Below are positions 15,168 to 23,786 of a DNA stretch of 37,698 bases, piece by piece; within the stretch, counting starts at the first letter, position 1, and each line of letters opens with the position of its first letter. The translations under genes were made by a program, and so were the position numbers. Origin of the DNA: a bacterium (lineage in GTDB: Bacteria; Gemmatimonadota; Glassbacteria; GWA2-58-10); assembly GCA_021372515.1 (NCBI GenBank), contig JAJFUG010000110.1:1-37698 (forward strand), read 5' to 3'. The notes under the pieces are model-generated. The model searched no databases. It saw only the letters and a list, made by a program, of their open reading frames with translations, and had not been told where the DNA came from.

Positions 15168-18100
15168 ATGTTCAAAGAATACGACAAGGAATTCAGTTTC
15201 CCCGCTCTGGAACAGAAAGTAATCGAGTTTTGGGAGCAAAACGACATTTTCCGCAAGAGCATTGAGCAGAACCGCGACGGTGAGCGGTTCGTCTTCTACG
15301 AGGGCCCTCCCACGGCCAACGGCCGTCCTGGCATCCACCACGTGATCAGCCGCACGATCAAGGACCTCGTCTGCCGCTACCACACCATGTTAGGCTACCG
15401 CGTACCGCGCAAGGCGGGCTGGGACACCCACGGCCTGCCGGTGGAGATCGAGGTCGAGAAGATGCTCGGTATAAGCGGCAAGCAGCAGATCGAGCTGTAC
15501 GGAGTCGAGAAATTCAACACCCTCTGCCGCGAGAGCGTGTTCAAATATGTCAAGGACTGGGAGCGCCTGACCCAGCGCATGGGCTACTGGCTGGACTACC
15601 GGAACCCCTATGTCACCTACGACAACAACTATGTTGAGACGGTCTGGTGGATCCTCAAGCAGTTCTGGGAGAAAGACCTTCTGTTCAAGGGGCACAAGAT
15701 CCTCCCCTACTGCCCCCGTTGCGGAACCGGGCTTTCGAGCCACGAGGTCTCGCTGGGGTACAAGGAGGTCGAGGACCCCAGCGTGTACGTGCGCATGAAA
15801 GTCAAGGGCGAGGACAACACGTATTTCCTGGTCTGGACCACCACGCCCTGGACCCTGATCTCCAACGTGGCCCTGGCCGTGGGCGCCGAGCACACCTATT
15901 GCAAGGTGCGCCACTGCGATGAGATTCTGATCATGGCCGAGGCCCTGGTGGCCAGGCTGCTGGGACCGGAAGCCGAGGTGCTCGAAACATTCCGCGGCGC
16001 CACGATCGAAGGCCGTCAGTACGAGCGCCTGTTCGATTTTGTCGCCGTGCCCGAGGACAAGAAAGCTTTCTATGTCACCCTGGGCGACTTCGTGAGCCTG
16101 GAGGACGGGACCGGGATCGTGCACATGGCCCCGGCGTTCGGCGCGGATGATTACGAGCTGAGCCGCCGCTACGGCCTGCCGCTGTTGCAGCCGGTGGACG
16201 GCGAGGGCAAGTTCACCGCCGAGGTCACCCCCTGGGCCGGCCAGTTCGTCAAGGCCGCGGACAAGGACATCATCCGGGTGCTGACCGAGCGGGGCAGCCT
16301 GTTCAAGGCCGAGGGCTACAAGCACAACTACCCGTTCTGCTGGCGCTGCAAGACCCCGCTCCTCTACTACGCGCGCCAGAGCTGGTACATCAACACCAGC
16401 CGTTTCCGCGAGGAGTTGCTGGCCAATAACTCCTCGGTGGACTGGTATCCGCCCGAGGTGGGACGCGGACGGTTCGCCGAGTGGCTGGCCAACAATGTCG
16501 ACTGGGCCCTGAGCCGTGACCGCTACTGGGGCACCCCGTTGCCGATCTGGGTCTGCGACGGTTGCGGCCACAACCACGCCGTGGGTAGCATCGAGGAACT
16601 GCGGCGCCTGGGTAAGGATGTCCCGGCCGATATCGACCTGCACAAGCCCTATGTGGACCGGGTGGAGCTTACCTGCGACAAGTGCGGCGGCGCGATGCAC
16701 CGCGCGCCCGAGGTGATCGACTGCTGGTTCGACTCGGGCAGCATGCCCTACGCCCAGCTCCACTACCCGTTCGAGAACGAGGCCGAGTTCGAAAAGAACT
16801 TCCCCTGCGATTTCATTTGCGAGGCCATCGACCAGACCCGCGGCTGGTTCTACAGCCTGCTGGCCATCGGCACCCTGCTCAAGGGCAAGGCGCCCTACCG
16901 CCGGGTGCTGGTCAATGACCTGATCCTGGACAAGAACGGCCAGAAAATGAGCAAGTCGGTGGGCAACGTGGTCAATCCCTGGACCGTGTTCGACTCCACC
17001 GGGGCCGACTCGCTGCGCTGGTACCTGCTCAACGTGAGCCAGCCCTGGCTGCCCAAGCGTTTCGATGAGTCCGGGGTGCAGGAAGTGCTGAGAAAGTTCT
17101 TCGACACTCTGAAGAACGTTTACTCCTTCTTCGCCCTCTACGCCAATATCGACAAATGGTCGCCCGAGGGCCGCAAACCCGCCGGAACGGGCCGGGATGA
17201 GCTGGACCGCTGGATAGTGAGCCGCCTCAACTCCACGGTGCGCGATGTCCGCGCCGATCTTGATTCCTACGAGCTGACCCGCGCCACGCGCCGTATCCAG
17301 AGCTTCGTGATCGAGGAGCTGAGCAACTGGTACGTGCGCCGCAACCGCCGCCGTTTCTGGCAGTCCGGCGACAGCGCCGATAAGCTGCACGCGTTCTCCA
17401 CCCTCTGGACCGTCCTGGAAACCGTGGCCCGTCTGATCGCCCCGTTCACCCCGTTCCTGGCCGAGGAACTGTACCGCAACCTGGCCGCGAGCCAGAGCGC
17501 CTCCTGCCCGGAGAGCGTGCACCTGACACGCTACCCGGTGGCCGATCCGAGCCTGATCGACGAGGCCCTGGAGCGCAAGATGCAGGACGCGATCAACCTG
17601 GTCACCCTGGGACGCGCCGCGCGCAACCGGACCAAGATCAAGGTGCGCCAGCCGCTTTCGGCCATGCTGGTCTCGCTGCCGCACGCCCTGGACCAGGGCG
17701 AGCTGGCCTCGATCACCCCGGTGATCAGTGAAGAAATTAACGTGAAGCGTATCGAGCCCATCGCGGACGCCTACGACTACGTCACCCTGAGCGTGAAGCC
17801 CAATTTCAAGCTGGCCGGGCCCAAGTTCGGCCCGCGGGTCAAAGCCCTGGGCCAGGCCCTGGCCGCGCTGAGCCAGGAGGACATCCGGCTCTTCCGCGAG
17901 AAAGGGGCTGTGGAGCTCGCGGACCAGGACGGTGCGCTGAGCGTGGCTCTGGAGGACGTGGAGCTGAGAAGCGAGGACCGCGAGGGTTACGTGGTGGAGC
18001 TGTACGACGGTTACGGGGTGGTGCTGGCCACGGCCCTGGACAACGGCCTGATCGAGGAGGGCTACGCCCGCGAGCTGGTCAACAAGATCCAGAACATGCG

Positions 18101-18335
18101 CAAGAGCAGTGATTTCGAGGTGGTGGATCGGATCGAGGTGGGTATTGTCACATCGGCCCCGGTGACTGCAGCCCTGGACTCGTTCGCCGACTATATCCGG
18201 CGCGAGACCCTCTGCCGCCGTCTGGAGCCCTGTCTGCTGGACACCTGGGAAGCCCGCCAGCAGTGGGACATCAACGGAGAACCGGCGGAAATAACCATCC
18301 GGCGGTGCAATGGGGAGACCGCTCCCCCGGCTTAA
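15168..18335 (+). CDS. ileS: Isoleucyl-tRNA synthetase, type 2
   Basis: Charges tRNA-Ile and edits Val-tRNA-Ile in the cytoplasm. It is 1055 aa, the length of the eukaryote-like type 2 enzymes rather than the ~930-aa type 1. The HIGH-equivalent is PPTANGRPGIHHV (47-59), and the KMSKS loop is QKMSKSVGN (Lys593 onward). The CP1 editing domain and a Cys pair YCPRCG are visible; the C-terminal anticodon-binding region is full length. The ATG at 15168 fits the family N-terminus (MFKEYDKEFSFPALE) though no clear Shine-Dalgarno precedes it. Type 2 enzymes are the class associated with low mupirocin sensitivity. First gene of ileS-dksA-lspA-rluD. Confidence 0.97.
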   Translation: MFKEYDKEFSFPALEQKVIEFWEQNDIFRKSIEQNRDGERFVFYEGPPTANGRPGIHHVISRTIKDLVCRYHTMLGYRVPRKAGWDTHGLPVEIEVEKMLGISGKQQIELYGVEKFNTLCRESVFKYVKDWERLTQRMGYWLDYRNPYVTYDNNYVETVWWILKQFWEKDLLFKGHKILPYCPRCGTGLSSHEVSLGYKEVEDPSVYVRMKVKGEDNTYFLVWTTTPWTLISNVALAVGAEHTYCKVRHCDEILIMAEALVARLLGPEAEVLETFRGATIEGRQYERLFDFVAVPEDKKAFYVTLGDFVSLEDGTGIVHMAPAFGADDYELSRRYGLPLLQPVDGEGKFTAEVTPWAGQFVKAADKDIIRVLTERGSLFKAEGYKHNYPFCWRCKTPLLYYARQSWYINTSRFREELLANNSSVDWYPPEVGRGRFAEWLANNVDWALSRDRYWGTPLPIWVCDGCGHNHAVGSIEELRRLGKDVPADIDLHKPYVDRVELTCDKCGGAMHRAPEVIDCWFDSGSMPYAQLHYPFENEAEFEKNFPCDFICEAIDQTRGWFYSLLAIGTLLKGKAPYRRVLVNDLILDKNGQKMSKSVGNVVNPWTVFDSTGADSLRWYLLNVSQPWLPKRFDESGVQEVLRKFFDTLKNVYSFFALYANIDKWSPEGRKPAGTGRDELDRWIVSRLNSTVRDVRADLDSYELTRATRRIQSFVIEELSNWYVRRNRRRFWQSGDSADKLHAFSTLWTVLETVARLIAPFTPFLAEELYRNLAASQSASCPESVHLTRYPVADPSLIDEALERKMQDAINLVTLGRAARNRTKIKVRQPLSAMLVSLPHALDQGELASITPVISEEINVKRIEPIADAYDYVTLSVKPNFKLAGPKFGPRVKALGQALAALSQEDIRLFREKGAVELADQDGALSVALEDVELRSEDREGYVVELYDGYGVVLATALDNGLIEEGYARELVNKIQNMRKSSDFEVVDRIEVGIVTSAPVTAALDSFADYIRRETLCRRLEPCLLDTWEARQQWDINGEPAEITIRRCNGETAPPA

Positions 18336-18354
18336 TCAACAGCAAGAGGTCGCC

Positions 18355-18729
18355 ATGAACGAAGACGACAAGAAATTCTACGAGAAACGTCTGCTCGAAG
18401 AACGCCAGAAAATCCTTAACGAAATGGGGCATTTCGACAAGGACCATCGCTCCAACATCAAGGAATCTTCGGGCGATCTGTCCGCCTACAGTTTTCACAT
18501 GGCCGATCAGGCCTCCGACGCCGACGCCCAGGAAAAAGCTTTCCAGCGCGCCAGCAAGGGCGGCCGCCTTCTGTACCATATCGACGAGGCCCTGCGCCGC
18601 CTGTACGCGGACAAGGATTACGGCCTCTGCCACAGCTGCGGCAAGCCCATCCAGCGCAAGCGCCTGGAGGCGGTGCCGCATGCCCGTCTGTGCATAGACT
18701 GCAAATCGAAGGAAGAAAATGGCATCTGA
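18355..18729 (+). CDS. DksA/TraR-family zinc-finger protein
   Basis: Small regulator (124 aa) of the family that binds the RNA polymerase secondary channel. An N-terminal charged coiled coil (about 5-80), a tip segment rich in Ala/Asp (SDADAQEK, 54-61) and a C-terminal four-Cys zinc finger (Cys92, Cys95, Cys113, Cys116; CHSCG and CIDC) are visible. Start ATG 18355, supported by a purine-rich AAGAGG about 6 nt upstream; an in-frame ATG at 18310 would overlap ileS. It starts 19 bp after ileS and overlaps lspA by 11 bp. Whether it acts with ppGpp like DksA cannot be decided here. Confidence 0.88.
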   Translation: MNEDDKKFYEKRLLEERQKILNEMGHFDKDHRSNIKESSGDLSAYSFHMADQASDADAQEKAFQRASKGGRLLYHIDEALRRLYADKDYGLCHSCGKPIQRKRLEAVPHARLCIDCKSKEENGI

Positions 18730-19258
18730 GGCCACTCCCTCCGCACCGGCCGGTTTGGGCCTGCGTCTGCGTCTGCTGCTCACTGTCTGCCCGGCGGTCT
18801 ACATTCTGGACCAGGTCTCCAAGCTGGCCGTGCGTCGTCTGATGGAGCCCTACGGCTCCACGGTGGAAATCATCCCCCAGATAGCCCGGCTGCGGTTCAT
18901 CTTCAACCAGGGCATCGCGTTCGGCCTGAGCCTGGGCGTGTCGCGCTGGGTACTGGTTGCGATCACCGCCGCGGTGGCGCTGTTCATTCTCTGGTATATC
19001 CTCGGCTCCAGCTACTCCGACCGTCCCGGCCTGTTCGCCCTCTGCCTGATCGCGGGCGGCGCCCTGGGCAACCTTCATGACCGCCTGTTCAACGGCCGCG
19101 TGGTCGATTTCATCGAGATCGGCTGGCGTGATCTGACCTGGCCGGTTTTCAACGTGGCCGATATCGCCCTGACCGTAGGTGCGATCCTGCTGGCTTTGCG
19201 CCTGCTCCGTGAGGGCGCCCACGAAAAATGCTCCGGCCGGGACACCCAGCCGGACTGA
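18719..19258 (+). CDS. lspA: Lipoprotein signal peptidase II
   Basis: Inner-membrane aspartic protease that removes signal peptides from prolipoproteins. It is 179 aa with four hydrophobic segments (about 15-33, 68-95, 103-120, 140-165). Conserved motifs: DQVSK (31-35), FNQGIAFG (62-69), GNLHDRLFNGRVVDF with catalytic Asp130, and FNVADI with catalytic Asp148. The coding start overlaps the end of the dksA-like gene by 11 bp, implying translational coupling. Its substrates probably include the lipoproteins seen elsewhere in the window. Confidence 0.96.
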   Translation: MASEATPSAPAGLGLRLRLLLTVCPAVYILDQVSKLAVRRLMEPYGSTVEIIPQIARLRFIFNQGIAFGLSLGVSRWVLVAITAAVALFILWYILGSSYSDRPGLFALCLIAGGALGNLHDRLFNGRVVDFIEIGWRDLTWPVFNVADIALTVGAILLALRLLREGAHEKCSGRDTQPD

Positions 19259-19275
19259 ACCCGCCGGAAAATCAC

Positions 19276-20274
19276 ATGTCAGAAATTCAAAGATACGAAG
19301 CGCTCCAGGGCGACGGCGGCTGCCGGCTGGATGTGGTGCTGGCCCGGGCGTTGGGCCTGTCGCGCACCCGGGTGAGCGAGTTGTGCCGCTCCGGTCAGGT
19401 GAGCCTGGAGGGCGGCCGCGTGGTCAAGCCCTCCTGGCCTGTCACGGCCGGCGAGGTGTTCAGCCTGCCCTGCCAGGAGCCCGTGCTTCTGGGCCAGGTG
19501 GCCGAGGCCGAGGATATCCCCCTGAATGTCGTGTACGAGGACGAGCACCTGCTGGTGATCGACAAGCCCGCTGGCATGGTGGTGCACCCGGCCCCGGGCC
19601 ACCGCAGCGGCACCCTGGTCAACGCTCTGGTCTGGCGGCTCAACCGCAGCCTCGACCCGCGCCTCGGCAGCCAGCGCCCCGGCATCGTGCACCGCCTGGA
19701 CAAGGACACCAGCGGCCTGCTGGTGGTGGCCCGCACTTTCGAGGCCCTGGAATCGCTGAGTGAGCAGATACGCACCCGCCGCATGTCCCGTCTGTACATG
19801 TGCGTGAGCTGGGGCCGCTGGCCCGAGCGCGAGGGCACCCTGGAGGGCGCTCTGGCCCGCAGCCGCGCGGACCGCAAGAAAATCACGGTCACCCGTCGCG
19901 GCGGACTGGCGGCGGTTACGCATTACCGTGTGCTGGAGACCTACGACGGCCTGGCCGAGCTGGTCCGGGTGCGCCTGGAGACAGGACGCACCCACCAGAT
20001 ACGCGTGCATTTCGCCCACAGCGGCCACCCGGTGCTGGGCGACCAGGAGTACGGCGGCCGGAACTCGGCCCTGACCGGGTTCGCCGGTGAGAGACGCAAT
20101 TTCATGCGCGCCCTGCTCGCGGTCATCGAGCGCCAGGCGCTGCACGCCTATCGCCTGGAGTTCGCCCATCCGGCGGATGGCCGGGCGATGGAGTTCGAAA
20201 GCCCCCTGCCCGAGCAAATGCAGACCCTGATCGCCATGCTGCGTGAAACGGCCAACCCCGGAGGCGGCGCCTGA
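19276..20274 (+). CDS. rluD: RluA/RluD-family pseudouridine synthase
   Basis: Isomerises specific uridines in rRNA to pseudouridine. The 332-aa protein has an N-terminal S4 RNA-binding domain (about 15-65, RLDVVLARALGLSRTRVSELC) and the catalytic domain with VIDKPAGMVVHPAPGH and the catalytic aspartate Asp142 in HRLDKDTSGLLV. The C-terminal ETGRTHQIRVH and HPVLGDQEYG motifs are standard. The start is ATG 19276, 17 bp after the lspA stop; further upstream in-frame starts lie inside lspA. The lspA-rluD order is common. Exact target site (RluD versus RluC type) is inferred only from domain layout. Confidence 0.9.
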   Translation: MSEIQRYEALQGDGGCRLDVVLARALGLSRTRVSELCRSGQVSLEGGRVVKPSWPVTAGEVFSLPCQEPVLLGQVAEAEDIPLNVVYEDEHLLVIDKPAGMVVHPAPGHRSGTLVNALVWRLNRSLDPRLGSQRPGIVHRLDKDTSGLLVVARTFEALESLSEQIRTRRMSRLYMCVSWGRWPEREGTLEGALARSRADRKKITVTRRGGLAAVTHYRVLETYDGLAELVRVRLETGRTHQIRVHFAHSGHPVLGDQEYGGRNSALTGFAGERRNFMRALLAVIERQALHAYRLEFAHPADGRAMEFESPLPEQMQTLIAMLRETANPGGGA

Positions 20275-21338
20275 TGCCCAAGCTCCTGCGTGAATACGAA
20301 ACCGGCGAGGCTGTGGACAGCATTGCCATGCTCACCAGCCTGTCGGTCAAAGAGACCCGCCAGCAGAAACCTTTCCTGCAGATGGAGTTCGGCGACTCCA
20401 GCGGCCGGGTGGCCGGGGTTATGTGGGAGGGGTTCACCGAGGAAATGACCCGCATCGCACCCGGCACCGTGCTGCGTGTGCAGGGACGGATGGACGCCTA
20501 CAACGACCGTCCGCAGATAGCGGTTCGCATGCTGGGCCGCCCGGCGCCGGGCACCTGGGACCTGAGCCGCCTTCTGCCCTCCACGGAGCGGGATGTGAAC
20601 GAGATGCTCGGGGAGCTGGACACGATTGTCCGCGGAATTCACAACCCGGAGCTGCGCCGTTTATTGGAGACGATGTTCAACGACCCCGAGCTGCGCAAAG
20701 CCTACTCCACCGCGCCGGCGGCCAAACGCTGGCACCAGCCCTGGCTGGGGGGCCTTCTGGAGCACACCCTCAACGTGCACCGTCACGCGGTGAATGCCGC
20801 CGTCCTCTACCCGGAGGCGGACCCCGACATCGTAAGCGCGGGCGTGCTTCTGCACGACATCGGCAAGATCGTGGAATACGAGGTGGAGAATTTCTTCGAG
20901 ACCTCCACCCGCGGCCGCCTTCTGGGCCACCTGGTGATCGGAGTGGAGATGCTGGACAGTTGGCTGCAGAAAGTGGGCGGGGTGCCGGAGCAGACCGGCT
21001 GGCTGCTCAAGCACATCATCCTGAGCCACCACGGGCAGCTCGAATACGGCAGCCCGGTGCTGCCCCAGACCCTGGAGGCGTTGCTTGTGCATTTCGCGGA
21101 TGACCTGGACGCCAAGATGAGCGGCGTGCTGCGGGTCTGGCGTCGCGGCCAGGAGGAGCCGGGCGACTGGACCGAGCCGATCCGCCTGCTCGACCGGCGG
21201 TTCTTCAAGGCCGGGTCCGCGCCGGGCGAGCAGGAAAACGACAAGCCGGAGACGCCGCCCGCACCCGCGCCGCACCGGCACCGTAAAGCCTCCTCCGACC
21301 CCGGTGGCGGCGGCGAGCAGCAGTCCTTTCTGCCCTGA
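20274..21338 (+). CDS. OB-fold/HD-domain protein, YhaM-type 3'-5' exoribonuclease-like
   Basis: Probable metal-dependent 3'-5' exoribonuclease of the YhaM family. An N-terminal OB-fold nucleic-acid-binding domain (about 12-90, FLQMEFGDSSGRVAGVMWEG) precedes an HD phosphohydrolase domain: His164 in GLLEHTLNVHRH, the HD pair His194-Asp195 in LLHDIGK, then LGHLVIG and ILSHHGQ. The 354-aa length is longer than YhaM because of a Pro/His/Gly-rich tail (about 315-354) of unknown role. It overlaps the rluD-like stop by one base (TGATG), so it is coupled and ends the ileS operon. The nuclease function is by family analogy. Confidence 0.82.
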   Translation: MPKLLREYETGEAVDSIAMLTSLSVKETRQQKPFLQMEFGDSSGRVAGVMWEGFTEEMTRIAPGTVLRVQGRMDAYNDRPQIAVRMLGRPAPGTWDLSRLLPSTERDVNEMLGELDTIVRGIHNPELRRLLETMFNDPELRKAYSTAPAAKRWHQPWLGGLLEHTLNVHRHAVNAAVLYPEADPDIVSAGVLLHDIGKIVEYEVENFFETSTRGRLLGHLVIGVEMLDSWLQKVGGVPEQTGWLLKHIILSHHGQLEYGSPVLPQTLEALLVHFADDLDAKMSGVLRVWRRGQEEPGDWTEPIRLLDRRFFKAGSAPGEQENDKPETPPAPAPHRHRKASSDPGGGGEQQSFLP

Positions 21339-21680
21339 TTGAAAGGACTTTTCCGGCAGAGCCGGAAACAGCGGAAAGACAAGAAAAAAATCTTGCTTTC
21401 CGTTGTGTTGCTTTGTAGTTTCAAAGATTATGTAACTCAGTGGTTTAAGAGGGCCTCCAGGCGAGAGCCGGCCGGCTGGAAAAGCCTGCCCGTGGAACGT
21501 GAAACCGCCGTCCAGATCGCGGGATGCCCAAACCGAAAAGCCTATTTTCCGGGGGGTGCCGTCCGCTCCGTTCAGTCGATTGCGCTGCAGTGACGGGGTG
21601 AGAGCGGCTCCAGGGCCCGGATATACAATTTTCGCTGTCAGTGGCTGACACGACACGGAGACTTACGCAAAGGAGGCGGT
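21339..21680. other. 342-bp spacer before mreB
   Basis: Contains TTCCGGC/GCCGGAA just after the preceding stop (around 21353-21369), then an inverted repeat CGGAAAG-a-CAAGA (21372-21384)/TCTTG-CTTTCCG (21391-21402) with an A-rich loop; no long T-run follows either. A weak promoter candidate for mreB is TTGTGT (21403-21408), 17 bp, GATTAT (21426-21431). No gene seen; mreB probably has its own promoter here with a leader of about 240 nt. Confidence 0.4.
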
Positions 21681-22709
21681 ATCACTTCGCGGGGGAATTT
21701 CTGGAACAACGAGATCGCCATAGACCTGGGCACGGCCAACACGCTGGTCTATATCCGGGGCAAGGGCATCGTGCTCAATGAGCCCTCCGTGGTGGCGATT
21801 GACCGCAATACCGGGAAAGTCAAGGCGGTGGGGATGGAAGCCAAGGCCATGCTGGGGCGCACTCCTGCCAGCATCACTGCCATCCGTCCCCTCAAAGACG
21901 GAGTCATTGCGGATTTCGAAGTCACCGAGGAGATGTTGCGCTATTTCATCAAGGCGGTCCTGAAGAGCCGCTTTTTCCCGGTCAAGCCCCGGGTGATCAT
22001 CTGCGTGCCCTCCGGGATCACCGAGGTGGAGCGCCGCGCGGTGCGTGACAGCGCCGAGAGCGCGGGGGCCAAGGAGGTCTACCTGGTGGCCGAGCCGATG
22101 GCCGCGGCGATCGGGGTGGGCCTGCCGGTGGAGACCCCCTCGGGCAACATGATCATCGACATCGGCGGCGGCACCACCGAGATCGCGGTTATCGCCCTGA
22201 GCGGCATCGTGAGCAACACCTCGATCCGCGTGGGCGGCGATGAGTTGGATGAGGCCATCGTGCAGTTCCTGAAGAAGAACTACAACATCCTGATCGGCGA
22301 CCAGACCGCGGAGCTGATCAAGATGACGATCGGCAGCGCCTATCCTCTGGGCGAGGAAAAGGAGATGGAGGTCAAGGGGCGGGACATTGTCTCGGGTATC
22401 CCCAAGACCGTGAAGATCCACTCCAGTGAGGTGCGCGAATCGCTGCAGGAACCGATCATGCAGATCGTGGAGGCGGTGCGCCTGGCCCTGGAGCGCACCC
22501 CACCGGAGCTGGCCAGCGACATCGTGGACCGGGGTATCGTGATGACCGGCGGCGGCTCGCTGCTCAAGGGGCTGGACCAGCTCCTGCGCGAGGAGACCAA
22601 TCTGCCGATCAACGTGGATGAGGAACCGCTGACGTGCGTGGTTCGGGGGACGGGGCGGATCCTCGAGGACCCCAGGAAATACTGGAACGTCCTGACCCAG
22701 AGCAAGTAA
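21681..22709 (+). CDS. mreB: Rod shape-determining protein MreB (apparent AUC start)
   Basis: Bacterial actin that positions the cell-wall elongation machinery at the inner membrane. The frame is open from a TGA at 21591 and contains no ATG, GTG or TTG until GTG 21771, which would delete the essential nucleotide-binding strand [21 protein letters not shown] (21669-21676) sits 4 nt before ATC at 21681, giving 342 aa, the normal MreB length; aspC in this window has the same AGGAGG-4 nt spacing. The remaining motifs are intact: [16 protein letters not shown]-type [11 protein letters not shown], the phosphate-2 segment [13 protein letters not shown] and [12 protein letters not shown]. First gene of mreB-mreC-mreD-mrdA-rodA. 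A sequencing error turning ATG to ATC is the main alternative. Confidence 0.93.
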   Translation: MTSRGNFWNNEIAIDLGTANTLVYIRGKGIVLNEPSVVAIDRNTGKVKAVGMEAKAMLGRTPASITAIRPLKDGVIADFEVTEEMLRYFIKAVLKSRFFPVKPRVIICVPSGITEVERRAVRDSAESAGAKEVYLVAEPMAAAIGVGLPVETPSGNMIIDIGGGTTEIAVIALSGIVSNTSIRVGGDELDEAIVQFLKKNYNILIGDQTAELIKMTIGSAYPLGEEKEMEVKGRDIVSGIPKTVKIHSSEVRESLQEPIMQIVEAVRLALERTPPELASDIVDRGIVMTGGGSLLKGLDQLLREETNLPINVDEEPLTCVVRGTGRILEDPRKYWNVLTQSK

Positions 22710-22740
22710 GACCGGCCCAACGGCTGTCCGGACAAAGTGG

Positions 22741-22786
22741 CTGGTGCGCACCGGGGTAAGGTGTTCCTCACTCCGGTGCGCACCAG
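22741..22786. repeat. Inverted repeat between mreB and mreC
   Basis: A perfect 14-bp inverted repeat, CTGGTGCGCACCGG (22741-22754)/CCGGTGCGCACCAG (22773-22786), with an 18-nt loop, 31 bp after the mreB stop; it is followed by TTT but no long T-run. A second perfect 12-bp palindrome GTTGTGCACAAC is at 22873-22884, 41 bp before mreC. These may attenuate or stabilise the mre transcript so that mreB exceeds mreCD. Confidence 0.6.
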
Positions 22787-22925
22787 TTTCCGGAGCTGCC
22801 GCTCCCCTTTCCGGCCACAGGCAGACCTTCGCCGGCGGGGAGCCTGATAAAACCTGGTTTTCTCGTACCCGGGTTGTGCACAACGCGCGCGGGGCGTTTA
22901 CCCTTATCAAGACAAATCGGCCGGC

Positions 22926-23786
22926 ATGTTCAAGTTCTTCCAGTTCCTCTGGGAATACAGGCAAAACCTCCTTTTCCTCCTGCTCGTCCTGCTTTCGCTG
23001 GCGGCTTTGTCCATGCCCAGCCGCGAGCGCTTCCAGATGGCCAGAAAGATCAACCGTTCCGTTCTCACTCCGTTCCAGATGGGCGCGGCCCAGGTGGACT
23101 ACTACATGCACCTGAAACGGGAGAACGAGTCCCTGCGCAAGAGCAGTTTCCTTCTGGCCCTGGAGGTCTACCGTCTGGAGGAGGTCAAGCGACAGAACGA
23201 GCGCCTGGAAAGCCTGCTCGGTTTTATCCAGCGCGCCCCGGTCGAGTTCGTGGCCTGCCGGGTGGTGAGCGGCGGCCTGGGCGAGAAAGCCAACATCTTC
23301 GTGATCGACAAGGGCGCCGACCACGGGCTCACGGTCAACCTGCCGGTGCTGGTGCCCGAGGGCCTGGTGGGCAAGACCATCGAGGTGGACAAACGCTGGA
23401 GTGTGGTGCAGCTTTTCACACACCCGGATTTCCGGGTCAGCGTGAAGCCCTCGGGCAAGGAGGAGCGGATGATCGCCGGGGCCGGCCCGGGAGGGTCACT
23501 GTCGCTCTACAACATCCCGATCCGTTCCAGCCTGGAAACCGGAGACCTGATTGTCAGCTCCGGCATGGGCGGCATTTTTCCCAAGGGCATCCCGGTGGGA
23601 CACGTGACCGAGCTCAAGCGCGAGGAGGAGCGCGGCATCCAGATGCGCGCCGAGTTGGAGCCGGTGGTCAACCTCGACCGTGTCTCCGAGGTGCTGGTGC
23701 TGGTCGACCGTAATTTCGTCTCCCCCGAGGGGGACTTGATGTTCGAGTCCGCCGACTCACTCACCAACCTCTGGAACGGCCAATGA
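22926..23786 (+). CDS. mreC: Rod shape-determining protein MreC
   Basis: Periplasmic scaffold of the elongasome, 286 aa. A single N-terminal membrane anchor (about 12-33, LLFLLLVLLSLAALSM) is followed by a coiled coil (about 60-100, LKRENESLRKSSFLLALEVY region) and two beta-barrel lobes (VACRVVSGG; KGADHGLTVNLPVLVPEGLVGK; SGMGGIFPKGIPVG). These are hallmark MreC motifs. It overlaps mreD by 4 bp and is separated from mreB by 216 bp holding palindromes. No strong ribosome binding site is visible before ATG 22926. Confidence 0.94.
   Translation: MFKFFQFLWEYRQNLLFLLLVLLSLAALSMPSRERFQMARKINRSVLTPFQMGAAQVDYYMHLKRENESLRKSSFLLALEVYRLEEVKRQNERLESLLGFIQRAPVEFVACRVVSGGLGEKANIFVIDKGADHGLTVNLPVLVPEGLVGKTIEVDKRWSVVQLFTHPDFRVSVKPSGKEERMIAGAGPGGSLSLYNIPIRSSLETGDLIVSSGMGGIFPKGIPVGHVTELKREEERGIQMRAELEPVVNLDRVSEVLVLVDRNFVSPEGDLMFESADSLTNLWNGQ

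Noticed and set aside
15390-17684. Very long minus-strand open frame inside ileS (764 codons), and similar ones opposite mreB, mrdA/rodA, dapA and lysA
   Set aside because: Antisense shadows of GC-rich coding sequence: His/Gln/Gly/Val-rich, no motifs, no Shine-Dalgarno, and they track the sense genes exactly.
21771-22709. mreB starting at GTG 21771
   Set aside because: This would remove the first nucleotide-binding motif, essential for actin-fold ATP binding, which is encoded in frame just upstream.
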